Source of the DNA: JAMIFV01 sp035906055
GTDB taxonomy: Bacteria > Pseudomonadota > Alphaproteobacteria > Rickettsiales > JABCZZ01
Assembly (NCBI GenBank): GCA_035906055.1
Contig: JAMIFV010000040.1
Location: 1-57,041 of the forward strand
Length of the DNA: 57,041 nucleotides
Direction: 5' to 3'
Positions 7,944-16,364 of this stretch are shown here, piece after piece. The position numbers and the translations under genes were made by a program. Positions within the stretch are counted from its first letter, which is position 1. Each line of letters begins with the position of its first letter. The notes beneath the pieces were generated by a model. The model did not search any database and was not told the DNA's origin. It saw only the letters and a list, made by a program, of their open reading frames with translations.

Positions 7944-8924
7944 CTATTCATTAAGAAAATGCCCGCGTATCAACTTTGCCGCTTCCCATGCGGCGTCGGG
8001 CAGGGGGGTGGGCTTCCAGCCAAGGCTGATCTGCGAGGTATGCGATTTGGCGTGTCCGCGTGAGAACAGCGCGTTGCGGAAATAGGTGAGTTTCTCCGAT
8101 TTCATGTGCGGCGGCACGAACACATAGATGGGCTTGCCGCTGGCGCAGGCCTCTGAGCACATGGAGATGGAGTCGCCCGTCACTATTACCGCGTCGGCAA
8201 GTGCGAGGAAGGCGATATAAGGGTTATCGGTGCCCGGCTTCCAGCGGTAGAAGATATTGGGAACGGTAATGAGCTTCTGTATGGTATTGCAGCCTTCCTC
8301 GCCCGTGCGCGGGCTTGAGGTGATAAGCAGCGAGCCGCCGAGGCGCTCCGCTTCCGAGGAGGCGTAAGCCGCCAGCGTCTTGAAATCTTCCGGCGTGTAT
8401 TTTCCCGCCTTGGCCGATCCGCCTACCACCACGGCGATGTGGGGGCGTGGCAGGCGTTCCACATGGCGTGTCCAGCGCTTGGCTTCCTCCGCCATGCGCT
8501 GCGGCGTGATGGCGTGCGGTGCGCCCAGCGTATATTGCATATTCTGCGCTTCACGTTTGTGCATGTCATGCTCGGGCGCGAGGATGAGGTCGAACAATTG
8601 CGGCGACATATCCGGCCACATGCAATGCACGAGGCGCGTTTCCGGCGAGCGTGAACGTATGTGCAGCGCGATCGGCGCGGTGCGCCTTCCGGCGGAAACC
8701 ACCAGTGAAGGATAAGGGGGCTGCAGCGCTTTTTTTGTTTCTTCCGTGGCATGCCACATGCGCGCGCCCAGCACGGAGTTGGGCAGCTTTGTCAGCATGT
8801 TGTAACGCACATGCTTATGCTCCACCGGCCAGCCGAGGCGTTCGGCCACGCCGATCACCTGCGAACGGTTGCCCGCGCGGTCATCCAGCAATGCCCAGGT
8901 GGTTGGATAGTTGGTCAGGCTCAC
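7944..8924 (-). CDS. ELM1-family protein (mitochondrial fission protein homologue)
   Basis: This 326-residue protein belongs to the ELM1/DUF1022 family, common in alphaproteobacteria and in plant mitochondria, where ELM1 recruits a dynamin. The family start TWALLDDRAGNRSQVIGVAE is present, as are the conserved VSAGRRTAPIAL, LVHCMWPDM and LILAPEHD blocks and a C-terminal VTGDSISMCSEACASGKP block resembling GT-B glycosyltransferase folds. The bacterial role is not established; a lipid or envelope glycosyl-transfer function has been suspected from the fold. The start is GTG at 8924 with a GGGG ribosome-binding stretch 8 nt upstream. It lies 99 nt upstream of odhB and may be co-transcribed with it. 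Confidence 0.8.
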   Translation of the reverse strand: MSLTNYPTTWALLDDRAGNRSQVIGVAERLGWPVEHKHVRYNMLTKLPNSVLGARMWHATEETKKALQPPYPSLVVSAGRRTAPIALHIRSRSPETRLVHCMWPDMSPQLFDLILAPEHDMHKREAQNMQYTLGAPHAITPQRMAEEAKRWTRHVERLPRPHIAVVVGGSAKAGKYTPEDFKTLAAYASSEAERLGGSLLITSSPRTGEEGCNTIQKLITVPNIFYRWKPGTDNPYIAFLALADAVIVTGDSISMCSEACASGKPIYVFVPPHMKSEKLTYFRNALFSRGHAKSHTSQISLGWKPTPLPDAAWEAAKLIRGHFLNE

Positions 8925-9089
8925 ATTGTCCCCTTTAACGACGAGAGCAGATACATAGTACAGGTAATGCGGCGATGTCCATACGTAGTGGATAACTTTT
9001 ATAGTGGATATATTTATACATCGTGGTTAGGTTGTACTCATGGAATAAATCACACTTTTTCTTTGTAAATATATAGACATAGTTACGTT

Positions 9090-10466
9090 ATGATACCTTT
9101 AGCGAATCACGTCCTTGAACTCATCGGCAACACCCCCCTTGTAAAAGTGCACAGGATTAACACGGGCAAATGCGAACTTTACCTGAAACTGGAAAGCCAC
9201 AACCCGGCCGGTTCGATTAAAGACCGTATCGCGCTGTCCATGATCGAGGCGGCGGAGAAAGAAGGCAGGCTCAAGCCCGGCGGCACGCTGGTGGAAGCGA
9301 CCGCAGGCAATACCGGACTGGGGCTGGCGCTGGTGGCAAGCCAGAAGGGCTATCGTCTCATCATCGTAATGCCGGACAAAATGAGCCAGGAGAAAGTCTA
9401 TCACCTCAAGGCGCTGGGTGCCGAGGTGCGCATGACGCGCTCGGACGTGAATAAAGGCCATCCCGAATATTATCAGGACATGGCGCAGAGCGTCGCGAAA
9501 GAACTGGGCGCGTTCTACGTGAACCAGTTCGAAAACCCTGCCAATCCCGCCACGCATTACCGCACCACGGGCCCTGAAATCTGGGAGCAGATGCAGCACA
9601 AGGTGGATGCTGTGGTGTGCGGCGTCGGCTCCGGGGGCACCATTACCGGCCTCGGGCGGTATTTTAAAGAGGTTTCACCGGATACAGAGATGATCCTTGC
9701 CGATCCCAAAGGCTCCATACTCGCGCCGCTGGTCAATGAAGGCGTGCATATCGAACCCGGAAGCTGGCTGGTGGAAGGCATCGGGGAAGATTTTATCCCG
9801 AAGAACTGCGAACTGGAACTCATCACGAAAGGCTACACGATCACGGATGAAGAGAGCATCGGCATGGCGCGTGAAGTGCTGCAGAAGGAAGGCATCATCT
9901 GCGGGTCGTCGTCCGGCACGCTCATTGCTGCGGCGCTGCGTTACTGCCGCGAGCAGAAAACGCCCAGACGCGTGGTGACTATCGTCTGCGACAGCGGCAA
10001 TAAATACCTCTCCAAGATCTTCAACCAGTACTGGCTGGACGATCACGGCCTTGTGCATCGCGAAGAGCGCAATGACCTGCGCGACCTCATCTCGCGCCCG
10101 CACACGCAGAAGAACGCCATTACCGTGCGCGCGTCCAACACGCTGGCCGAGGCCTATCGCAAGATGAAGATGTATGACGTATCGCAACTGCCCGTGATGG
10201 ACAGGAGCGACAAGCTCATCGGCATTGTAAGCGAAACGGACATACTGCTTGCCGTCACCGCCAACGTGAAAGGCTTCACCATTTCCGTATCCGACGCGAT
10301 GTCGCGCAACCTTGTTACGCTGGATGTGAGCAAGCCGGTGGAAGCGCTGCTGCCGATATTTGAGAAAAGCATGGTGGCGATCGTGATGGATAAAGAGGAG
10401 TTCCTCGGGCTCATCACGCCGATCGACCTGTTACAGTATCTGCGTAAACGAGTGGGGCATGCATGA
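9090..10466 (+). CDS. Cystathionine beta-synthase with C-terminal CBS pair
   Basis: This 458-residue PLP enzyme condenses serine and homocysteine to cystathionine. Fold-type II motifs are ESHNPAGSIKDRI with PLP Lys44, TAGNTG at 71-76 and the phosphate loop GVGSGGTITG around 178-187. Two CBS domains follow (about 335-395, ITVRASNTLAEAY..LPVMDRSDKLIGIVSETD; and 400-458), the usual regulatory pair. The bound ligand is unknown; the heme-binding N-terminal extension of the human enzyme is absent. Its end overlaps the next start by 4 nt, so translation of the transsulfuration pair is probably coupled. No clear ribosome-binding site precedes the ATG. Cysteine synthase is less likely because of the CBS pair and the partner gene. 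Confidence 0.88.
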   Translation: MIPLANHVLELIGNTPLVKVHRINTGKCELYLKLESHNPAGSIKDRIALSMIEAAEKEGRLKPGGTLVEATAGNTGLGLALVASQKGYRLIIVMPDKMSQEKVYHLKALGAEVRMTRSDVNKGHPEYYQDMAQSVAKELGAFYVNQFENPANPATHYRTTGPEIWEQMQHKVDAVVCGVGSGGTITGLGRYFKEVSPDTEMILADPKGSILAPLVNEGVHIEPGSWLVEGIGEDFIPKNCELELITKGYTITDEESIGMAREVLQKEGIICGSSSGTLIAAALRYCREQKTPRRVVTIVCDSGNKYLSKIFNQYWLDDHGLVHREERNDLRDLISRPHTQKNAITVRASNTLAEAYRKMKMYDVSQLPVMDRSDKLIGIVSETDILLAVTANVKGFTISVSDAMSRNLVTLDVSKPVEALLPIFEKSMVAIVMDKEEFLGLITPIDLLQYLRKRVGHA

Positions 10467-11617
10467 AAAAGAACGGCTGGAAATTCGAGACGCGTTCCAT
10501 TCACGCCGGGCAATATCCCGACCCTGCCACGGGCGCGGTGATAACGCCGATTTATGCCACGTCCACCTTTAAGCAGGAAGCGCCTGCCGTGCATAAGGGG
10601 TTTGATTATGGCCGCAGCCACAACCCCACGCGCTTCGCCTATGAACGCGTGGTGGCCGACCTTGAAGGCGGCAGCGCGGCGTATGCGTTCGCTTCCGGCA
10701 TGGCGGCGGCTTCGGCGGTGCTGGAGCTGCTGGAGGCTGGATCGCATGTGGTGGCGGTGGATGACCTTTACGGCGGCACGTTCCGCCTGTTCCAGCGTGT
10801 GCGTACCCATTCGGCGCATCTGGAATTCTCCTATGTGGATTTCACCAATCCTGAAGCGGTGGAAGCGGCGATTAAGCCCAATACCCGCATGCTGTGGGTG
10901 GAAACGCCGACCAATCCGCTGCTCAAGCTCATCGACCTTGAAGCCATCGCCAAGATTGCGCGCAAGCATAAACTCATTGCGGTTGCGGATAACACCTTCG
11001 CCACGCCTTACATCCAGCGCCCGCTGGAATATGGCTTCGATGTGGTGGTGCATTCCGCCACCAAATACCTTGCCGGGCATTCGGATGTTATCGGCGGCAT
11101 CGCAGTGGCAGGCACCAAGGAGCTTGCTGACCGTATCGGGTTCCTGCAGAACGCCACGGGCGGCATTGCCGGGCCGTTCGACAGCTTTCTCGCCCATCGC
11201 GGCGTGAAAACGCTGGGCCTGCGTGTGGAGCGCCATTCCTCCAACGCGCTGGCCATTGCAAAATGGCTGGAGAAACACCCAAAGGTGGAGAAAGTGCTTT
11301 ACCCCGGTCTTGCCAGCCACAAGCAGCATGGGCTTGCCAAGCGCCAGATGAAGCTCTTCGGCGGCATGATATCGGTGGTGCTGAAGGGCGGCACGCAGGC
11401 CGCGCATGATGTGCTCACGCGTTGCGAAGTATTCACTCTGGCGGAGAGTCTGGGCGGGGTGGAAAGCCTCATCGAACACCCGGCCAGCATGACGCATGCC
11501 ACCATTCCCGCCGAACAGCGCGCGCGCGTGGGCATCGTGGACGGGCTGATCCGTTTGTCAGTCGGCATCGAAAACGTGGAAGACCAGATAGCGGATCTGG
11601 AAGCAGCGCTGGGGTAA
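10463..11617 (+). CDS. Cystathionine gamma-lyase/gamma-synthase family enzyme
   Basis: This 384-residue fold-type I PLP enzyme of the Cys/Met metabolism family follows cystathionine beta-synthase by an ATGA overlap. Motifs are the tetramer-contact region YGRSHNPTR (49-57), FASGMAA, WVETPTNPLLK and the Schiff-base Lys201 in HSATKYLAGHSDVIGG; the C-terminal SLGGVESLIEHPASMTH is also typical. Paired with the synthase it most likely splits cystathionine into cysteine, ammonia and 2-oxobutyrate (reverse transsulfuration). The sequence alone does not separate gamma-lyase from gamma-synthase, but the neighbour favours the lyase. Confidence 0.88.
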   Translation: MKKNGWKFETRSIHAGQYPDPATGAVITPIYATSTFKQEAPAVHKGFDYGRSHNPTRFAYERVVADLEGGSAAYAFASGMAAASAVLELLEAGSHVVAVDDLYGGTFRLFQRVRTHSAHLEFSYVDFTNPEAVEAAIKPNTRMLWVETPTNPLLKLIDLEAIAKIARKHKLIAVADNTFATPYIQRPLEYGFDVVVHSATKYLAGHSDVIGGIAVAGTKELADRIGFLQNATGGIAGPFDSFLAHRGVKTLGLRVERHSSNALAIAKWLEKHPKVEKVLYPGLASHKQHGLAKRQMKLFGGMISVVLKGGTQAAHDVLTRCEVFTLAESLGGVESLIEHPASMTHATIPAEQRARVGIVDGLIRLSVGIENVEDQIADLEAALG

Positions 11618-11689
11618 TGTAGAGCGTTTCTGCTCTGGGCTCAGGACTCATGACTTTCCCTCTGTTTAGTCCCATTTTCTCCTGAAAAA

Positions 11690-11766
11690 TGGTGGAACCG
11701 ACGAGATTCGAACTCATGACCCCCTGATTAGGAATCAGGTGCTCTATCCAGCTGAGCTACGGCTCC
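11690..11766 (-). tRNA. tRNA-Arg (CCT)
   Basis: The minus strand encodes a 77-nt tRNA with CCA encoded at 11690-11692. The acceptor stem pairs GGAGCCG (11760-11766) with CGGTTCC (11694-11700), including one G-U pair. The anticodon arm CCTGA-TTCCTAA-TCAGG gives anticodon CCT, reading AGG (Arg). The D-arm TAGCTCAGCTGGATAGAGCA and T-arm GTTCGAATC are canonical. Confidence 0.95.
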
Positions 11767-11877
11767 ACGCCCGTAACTACTAACGACAGTACAGTGTGAG
11801 TGCAAGGCTCGTGTTTGGAGGGAGCTCAATTCGCAGTGAATAAAATACGTTGTACCGGAAAAAAGCTGGCTAAATAG

Positions 11878-11915
11878 AAAAGCCCCACGGCCTGATGTTG
11901 CCGTGGAGCTTTTTC
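11878..11915 (-). terminator. Bidirectional intrinsic terminator
   Basis: The near-perfect stem AAAAGCCCCACGGC / GCCGTGGAGCTTTTT with loop CTGATGTT ends in A-runs and T-runs on both sides, so it can work in both directions. It lies 10 nt after the stop of the minus-strand YidB-like gene and is most likely its terminator. Confidence 0.85.
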
Positions 11916-11924
11916 TAAGGGAAA

Positions 11925-12260
11925 CTATGCCGCTGCCGGAATCGTGCCGTTGGGCGTGATCTGATCCACCGCCGCAGGCAAATGCTGTGCGATCACGGAT
12001 GCGATCTGATCGGCAGGGATGCCAAATTTTGCAGCAAGGTTCTTCACCATGTCGGAACCGAGCACCTGGCTGATCTGGTCTGTGCTGACAGCCTGATTCG
12101 CCCCCGTGCCGACCCAGGACTGCACTATGCCGCCCAGCCCGTTTTGCTGAAATTTCTCGACCAGTCCCTGCACACCGCCCTGTTGCTCAATCACATGGCT
12201 GATCGCCGATGTAACGCCAGCACCTACCAGTCCGCCTAATACGCCATCAAGAATGCTCAT
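11925..12260 (-). CDS. YidB family protein (DUF937)
   Basis: This 111-residue protein has the YidB/DUF937 plan: an N-terminal Gly-rich helix (MSILDGVLGGLVGAGV), a GGVQGLVEKFQQNGLGGIVQSW core, then STDQISQVLGSDMVKNLAAKFGIPADQIASV. The function is not established. Most members are cytoplasmic; no signal peptide is seen here. A strong ribosome-binding site (AGGAGG, 5-6 nt before ATG) precedes the gene and a strong terminator follows, consistent with high expression as a single gene. Confidence 0.85.
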   Translation of the reverse strand: MSILDGVLGGLVGAGVTSAISHVIEQQGGVQGLVEKFQQNGLGGIVQSWVGTGANQAVSTDQISQVLGSDMVKNLAAKFGIPADQIASVIAQHLPAAVDQITPNGTIPAAA

Positions 12261-12300
12261 ATATCCTCCTTAGTTTAAGTTAATCATGTTATGGATTTGC

Positions 12301-12990
12301 TTACTTTTCTGCCAGCATGGTGCGATGAATAATGCCGCCCAGAAGTCCGCCCAGAAGCGGCGCCAGCCAGAACAGCCACAATTGCCCGAGTGCCCAGCCG
12401 CCTACAAACAAAGCCTGCCCCGTCGAGCGGGCGGGATTGACCGAGGTATTGGTGACCGGAATGGAAATCAGATGGATGAGCGTCAACGCCAGGCCGATGG
12501 CGATAGGCGCAAACCCGGCCGCTGCGCGTTTTTCCGTTACGCCGAGAATGATCAGCAGAAAGAATGCCGTAAGCACGATTTCGATCAGCAGTCCGGAGAA
12601 AAGAGAATAACCGCCCGGAGAATGTTCCCCGAATCCGTTGGCGGCGAAACCATTCGAGAGGGAGAACCCTGCGTTACCGGAGGCAACCGAGTACAAAATG
12701 CCCGCTGCCGCAACCGCCCCGATCACTTGTGCAATAATGTAGGGAAGCAGTTCGTTCTTGGAAAAACGTCCCGCCGCAGCCAGCCCGAGCGAAACCGCAG
12801 GATTGAAATGTCCGCCGGAGACAGGGCCGAATGCATAAGCCCCGGTAAGCACGGTAAGCCCGAACGCCAGTGATACCCCCAGAAACCCGATGCCAAGCTG
12901 CGGATACGCGGCAGCCAGCACGGCGCTGCCGCAACCACCGAAGACCAGCCAGAATGTGCCTAAAAACTCTGCCAGCAATTTACGGTTCAT
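12301..12990 (-). CDS. aqpZ: Aquaporin Z
   Basis: This 229-residue MIP-family water channel has six membrane segments. It carries the two half-helix signatures: NPA at 63-65 (GHFNPAVSLGL) and NPA at 185-187 (NTSVNPARST), the latter followed by the selectivity-filter Arg188. Gly/His/Arg positions match water-specific AqpZ rather than glycerol channels, and the AEFLGTFWLVFGGCGSAV N-terminus is typical. A GGAG site lies about 8 nt before the ATG. Upstream is an AT-rich promoter region. Confidence 0.93.
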   Translation of the reverse strand: MNRKLLAEFLGTFWLVFGGCGSAVLAAAYPQLGIGFLGVSLAFGLTVLTGAYAFGPVSGGHFNPAVSLGLAAAGRFSKNELLPYIIAQVIGAVAAAGILYSVASGNAGFSLSNGFAANGFGEHSPGGYSLFSGLLIEIVLTAFFLLIILGVTEKRAAAGFAPIAIGLALTLIHLISIPVTNTSVNPARSTGQALFVGGWALGQLWLFWLAPLLGGLLGGIIHRTMLAEK

Positions 12991-13134
12991 GATAATTTCT
13001 CCGTTAATAAATAAATGAAAATGTTGAAAAATTTATGCATATTTTCAGTATGCAGATTGACGCTACACTTAGACGTTATATTTTGTAATTGCAACTGTCT
13101 GCAATGACATGTGGCCTGCAAGATAGGACGCATT

Positions 13135-13270
13135 AAAACCAGTCCCCGCCGCTTGCGGCGTGGAGGAGCCGAAGGCGACGACCCCTTTAGAGGGGGTAAG
13201 CGTTAGCGCAGGGGGATGTCTTCATCCCCCTTACACTTAATACCCCGCTGCTAGCGGCGGGGTTGTTTAT
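13135..13270. repeat. GC-rich palindromic repeat element, intergenic copy (plus orientation)
   Basis: The gene-less stretch 12991-13400 is AT-rich on both sides and contains this GC-rich insert. It reads GCGTGGAGGAG-(C)GAAGGCGACGACCCC, a short CCCC/GGGG hairpin, and then the inverted repeat GGGGGATGTCTTCATCCCCC at about 13211-13230. A final CCCCGCTGCTAGCGGCGGGG hairpin lies at 13245-13264. The GGAGGAG..GCGACGACCCC block recurs at 20760, and reverse-complemented at 20620-20660, 29947-29974 and 48786-48814. Confidence 0.7.
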
Positions 13271-13400
13271 TACGTTGCACCGGGAATAACCATGACATGC
13301 CAGATGACTGCCGGGGCGCGTTATTAATGTATTGATATGTAAATAAGTTGTTTTTACCTTTTTTAAGCAGGATTTAATGCTTTTGGGGTATGATGCAGGC

Positions 13401-14105
13401 ATGAATGAACTTTCGGACTTTTACAAAGACATCTCCACCGAGCGCCAGCTGGCGGACGAGCCGCCGCCCGCGCTGCGCATCGACGATTATCAGGCCGACC
13501 TGAAGTCGCAGAAGAATCAGGCGCAGGGCATCATCTATCTTGGCGAGAAGCAGCAGGAGTTGAAAGCAGAGCTTGGCGTAGTCGATAAGATGCTCAAGGA
13601 CGTGGCCAACGGCCTCACCGGCGCGCTGAACAACCTCATCCAGAAATTCTCCAGCAATAATTTCGGCGTCTGTTCCTTTAAAATGCCTCCGAACCGCGTG
13701 GGCAGGGACGGCGGGCTGCTCGACGAATTCGGTAACACGATCGAACAGTACGGCATCAAGGAGATCGCCAGCGAAGCGCAACGCAAGCGCCTGCGGAAGG
13801 ATTTCGAGATTGCCATGATGTACCTGCCGCATATCCGCATGCAGGAGATGCGCAGCGCCGACAGGAAAGACCTGTTCCTTGTTACCGGCATCAATTCCAG
13901 CGAGTTTAACGCCGTGGTGAAGGCGCACCGCGAGAAGGAAAGGCTGACGCAGGAGATCGCGCTGCTGGGTAAGGAAAAAGATGGCGTCATGCAGAATATG
14001 GGCCTCAGCACCGGCCTGCAGGTGACCTCCGACGGCACAAAAACGCCGGATGCCTCCGTCACGACACCAGCGGTTGCGGCTCGCGATAATTATCGCGCCC
14101 ATTAA
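13401..14105 (+). CDS. Unrecognised protein, EFNAV family, paralogue C
   Basis: This 234-residue protein is paralogous to the genes at 5884 (same length) and 5162. The ATG at 13401 was chosen because MNELSDFYKDI lines up with the MSIGLSDFYKEM start of paralogue B. Shared features are IIYLGEKQQEL, a helix with GLTGALNNLIQKF, PPNRVGRDGGLLDEFG, MQEMRSADRKDLFLVTG and SSEFNAVVKAHREKERL, then a coiled-coil tail ending MQNMGLSTG. It is hydrophilic, with no signal peptide or membrane segment. It sits alone, far from the other two and next to a palindromic element. The function is unknown; a cytoplasmic, possibly oligomeric protein is inferred from the coiled coil. Confidence 0.6.
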   Translation: MNELSDFYKDISTERQLADEPPPALRIDDYQADLKSQKNQAQGIIYLGEKQQELKAELGVVDKMLKDVANGLTGALNNLIQKFSSNNFGVCSFKMPPNRVGRDGGLLDEFGNTIEQYGIKEIASEAQRKRLRKDFEIAMMYLPHIRMQEMRSADRKDLFLVTGINSSEFNAVVKAHREKERLTQEIALLGKEKDGVMQNMGLSTGLQVTSDGTKTPDASVTTPAVAARDNYRAH

Positions 14106-14146
14106 TTTTTTCTTTTACAAAACAATTGTTAATACATATTACTGCG

Positions 14147-14198
14147 ATAGTGAACTATTTCTATTTACATTATTTGTGAAGCGGAGTAGAACTATTCC
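14147..14198. promoter_or_regulatory. Candidate MarR operator pair
   Basis: Two related inverted repeats precede the marR-type gene: ATAGTGAACTAT at 14147-14158 (5-bp arms, 2-nt spacer) and GGAGTAGAACTATTCC at 14183-14198 (12 of 16 positions symmetric). Both contain TAG-N2-4-CTA cores. The second ends 4 nt before the start codon. Placement and symmetry fit autorepression by the MarR-family protein that begins the efflux operon. Confidence 0.4.
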
Positions 14199-14201
14199 AC
14201 T

Positions 14202-14825
14202 ATGAGCCAGAATATCACCATACCCCCCAGCTGTCCGCATGCGAATGAAGAGGCGCCGCTAAAGCATCGCCTTATCCACCTGCTGTGGACGATCGGCCCG
14301 GCTTTCACGCGCTGGGCGGAATCGCACATGCATGAGCCCGACCTCACGCCGCAGCGTGTGCGCGTGCTCCTGCACCTGAAGCAATACGGCTCTTCCAAAA
14401 TGAGCGACCTGCGCGACGCGCTGGGCGTTACCGCCACCAACGTCACTGCGCTGGTGGACGCGCTGGAGAAAGACAGGATGGTGCAGCGCCAGCCGCATCC
14501 CACCGACCGCCGTGGCACTATTATAGAGATCACGGAATATGCGCATCAGCGCCTCACGGAGAGCTGCGGTGAATTCAAGGATCGCGTGTCCGAGCTGTTC
14601 AGCGACTTCAGCGACGCGGATCAGGAACAGTTCGCGCAGCACTTTCGCGCATGTACATGGCGCTCGTGCAGCGCGGCGTACTGGAAATGCCAACCTATCC
14701 CAACCTCCACCCCACCCCCCACAAGACTGCCACCCAAAAGCAAGAAGAAACCGCATGAAAAAGCTACTGCTCACTTCCACTGCAGCCATGCTGCTGGCGT
14801 CCTGCGCCGTTGGTCCGGATTTTAA
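14202..14825 (+). CDS. MarR family regulator of the RND efflux operon, C-terminus frameshifted
   Basis: The first 148 or so residues are a MarR-type repressor. The winged helix includes LTPQRVRVLLHLKQYG, MSDLRDALGVTATNVTALVDALEKDRMV (recognition helix) and the wing RQPHPTDRRGTIIEIT. After QFAQHFRA (about 14650) the frame turns into Pro/Lys-rich nonsense. A second frame, starting ATGTACATG at 14651, continues as MYMALVQRGVLEMPTYPNLHP and ends TGA at 14756-14758, overlapping the next start (ATGA). One missing base near 14646-14650 explains this. It is either a real deletion or an assembly error; the DNA-binding half is intact. The likely role is repression of the pump until a drug-like ligand binds. 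Confidence 0.75.
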   Translation: MSQNITIPPSCPHANEEAPLKHRLIHLLWTIGPAFTRWAESHMHEPDLTPQRVRVLLHLKQYGSSKMSDLRDALGVTATNVTALVDALEKDRMVQRQPHPTDRRGTIIEITEYAHQRLTESCGEFKDRVSELFSDFSDADQEQFAQHFRACTWRSCSAAYWKCQPIPTSTPPPTRLPPKSKKKPHEKATAHFHCSHAAGVLRRWSGF

Positions 14826-16362
14826 GGAACCCGCCACTCCTGAAGTGAAAAGCCTTGTAGAAGGCGCATTCCCTGAAATGACGGCATCCGCCGACAATAA
14901 GAGCGGTGCCGCGCAGAAGTTCATGCAGGGCAAGCCCGTGCAGGCAGACTGGTGGAAGCTGTTCGGTTCCGAGCCGCTTAACCAGCTGATGGAGCAGGCG
15001 CTTGCTAACAATCCTGACCTGAAAGCGGCAAGGGCGTCGCTCACGCAGGCGCAGGAGCAATATTACGCAGGGATCGGCGCGCTGCTGCCTTCTGTCGATG
15101 CCAGCTATTCTCCTTTACGCCAGCGCACATCGTCTGCCACGTCCCAGACCGGTTCGGGCAGCGTGTTCAACCTGCATAACGCCTCTGTAAACGTCTCTTA
15201 CGCGGTTGACCTTTTCGGCGCGACGCGCCGGGGTGTGGAAGGGCTTGACGCGCAGGTGGAAGCGCAGCGCTTCGAAATGGAAGCGGCTTACCTTACGCTC
15301 ACCGCCAACGTGGCTACAGCCGCCATTCAGGAAGCATCGCTGCGCGAGCAGATCGAAGAAACGAAAGATATCATCGCGATCCAGAGCGAGCAGCTCAAGC
15401 TGATCGAAAAGCAGTTCAATTTCGGCGCTATCCCCAAGACCGCATTGCTGGAACAGCAGGCGCTGGTTGCACAAACAGAAACCACCCTGCCGCCGCTTGA
15501 AAAGCAGCTGGCGCAGCAACGCAACCTGCTGGCGGTGCTGGCGGGCGGCTTCCCCGGTGACGGCGTGGCGCACATGTTTGATCTCACTTCGCTCAAGCTG
15601 CCGGAAGAACTGCCGGTGAGCCTGCCGTCTGACCTTGTGGAACAGCGCCCCGATATCCGCGCATGGCAGGCGCTCATGCAGGCCGCCAATGCCGAAGTGG
15701 GCATTGCAACCGCCGCCATGTTGCCGCGTATCACGCTTTCGGGCGGTTATGGCGGAAGCGCGTCTTCCTTTAATAATGTGTTCACGCCGGACACGCTGGC
15801 GTGGAGCCTCGGCGCCAATATCCTGCAGCCCCTGTTCAGGGGCGGCGAACTGCTGCATACCAAGCGCGCCAAGGTGGCTGCGTATGAAAAAGCCGAAGCG
15901 CAGTATCGCAGCACCGTGCTGGGGGCCTTCCGCAATGTGGCTGACGTGCTGCGCGCGTTGCAATATGACGCTGACGCGCTGGCCTCGCAGGTGAGGGCGG
16001 AACGCGCGGCGGCGGACAGTTTCACGCTGACCGACAGCCAGTATAAGGCGGGTGCTATCGCTTACACCCAGTTGCTCGATACCCAGCGCGCGTGGCAGCA
16101 GGCGCGCATAGGCCTCGTGCAGGCGCAGGCCGCGCGTTATGCCGACACCGTGGCGCTTTTCCAGGCGCTTGGCGGCGGCTGGTGGAACCGTGGCGCAGGT
16201 GAGTTGACACAGCAACCGGCACCGCAGGCTGCTCCCGTTGTACCGCAGGCGGGCGAGCCTGCCAGGCCCGCAGCAGGAAACCCTGCGCTTCCCCCTGTGA
16301 CCGACGCAGTCACCCCCGTCACACTTAAAAGCCCCACCGCCCCAAGGAAACCGGAGCAATAA
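14755..16362 (+). CDS. RND efflux outer membrane factor (NodT/OprM family lipoprotein)
   Basis: This 535-residue TolC-like channel starts at ATG 14755, which overlaps the restored marR stop and gives a proper lipoprotein signal peptide, MKKLLLTSTAAMLLASCAVGPDF, in two parts: a hydrophobic run, then the lipobox LASC with Cys near residue 17. Longer in-frame starts upstream would lose the signal peptide. Two outer-membrane efflux repeats follow (about 60-270 and 280-480), with NPDLKAARASL and RPDIRAWQALMQAANAEVG. A Pro/Ala-rich tail of about 60 residues is unusual for the family. It forms the outer membrane exit duct for the adaptor and pump encoded 2 and 5 nt further on. Confidence 0.9.
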   Translation: MKKLLLTSTAAMLLASCAVGPDFKEPATPEVKSLVEGAFPEMTASADNKSGAAQKFMQGKPVQADWWKLFGSEPLNQLMEQALANNPDLKAARASLTQAQEQYYAGIGALLPSVDASYSPLRQRTSSATSQTGSGSVFNLHNASVNVSYAVDLFGATRRGVEGLDAQVEAQRFEMEAAYLTLTANVATAAIQEASLREQIEETKDIIAIQSEQLKLIEKQFNFGAIPKTALLEQQALVAQTETTLPPLEKQLAQQRNLLAVLAGGFPGDGVAHMFDLTSLKLPEELPVSLPSDLVEQRPDIRAWQALMQAANAEVGIATAAMLPRITLSGGYGGSASSFNNVFTPDTLAWSLGANILQPLFRGGELLHTKRAKVAAYEKAEAQYRSTVLGAFRNVADVLRALQYDADALASQVRAERAAADSFTLTDSQYKAGAIAYTQLLDTQRAWQQARIGLVQAQAARYADTVALFQALGGGWWNRGAGELTQQPAPQAAPVVPQAGEPARPAAGNPALPPVTDAVTPVTLKSPTAPRKPEQ

Positions 16363-16364
16363 TA

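Noticed and set aside
8925..9089. SAM or other riboswitch upstream of the cystathionine genes
   Set aside because: The 165-nt divergent spacer is AT-rich and shows no recognisable riboswitch stems or an expression platform.
14539..14754. Longer N-terminus for the outer membrane efflux channel
   Set aside because: It would overlap the MarR coding region and hide the lipoprotein signal peptide; the ATG at 14755 gives signal peptide and ATGA coupling.
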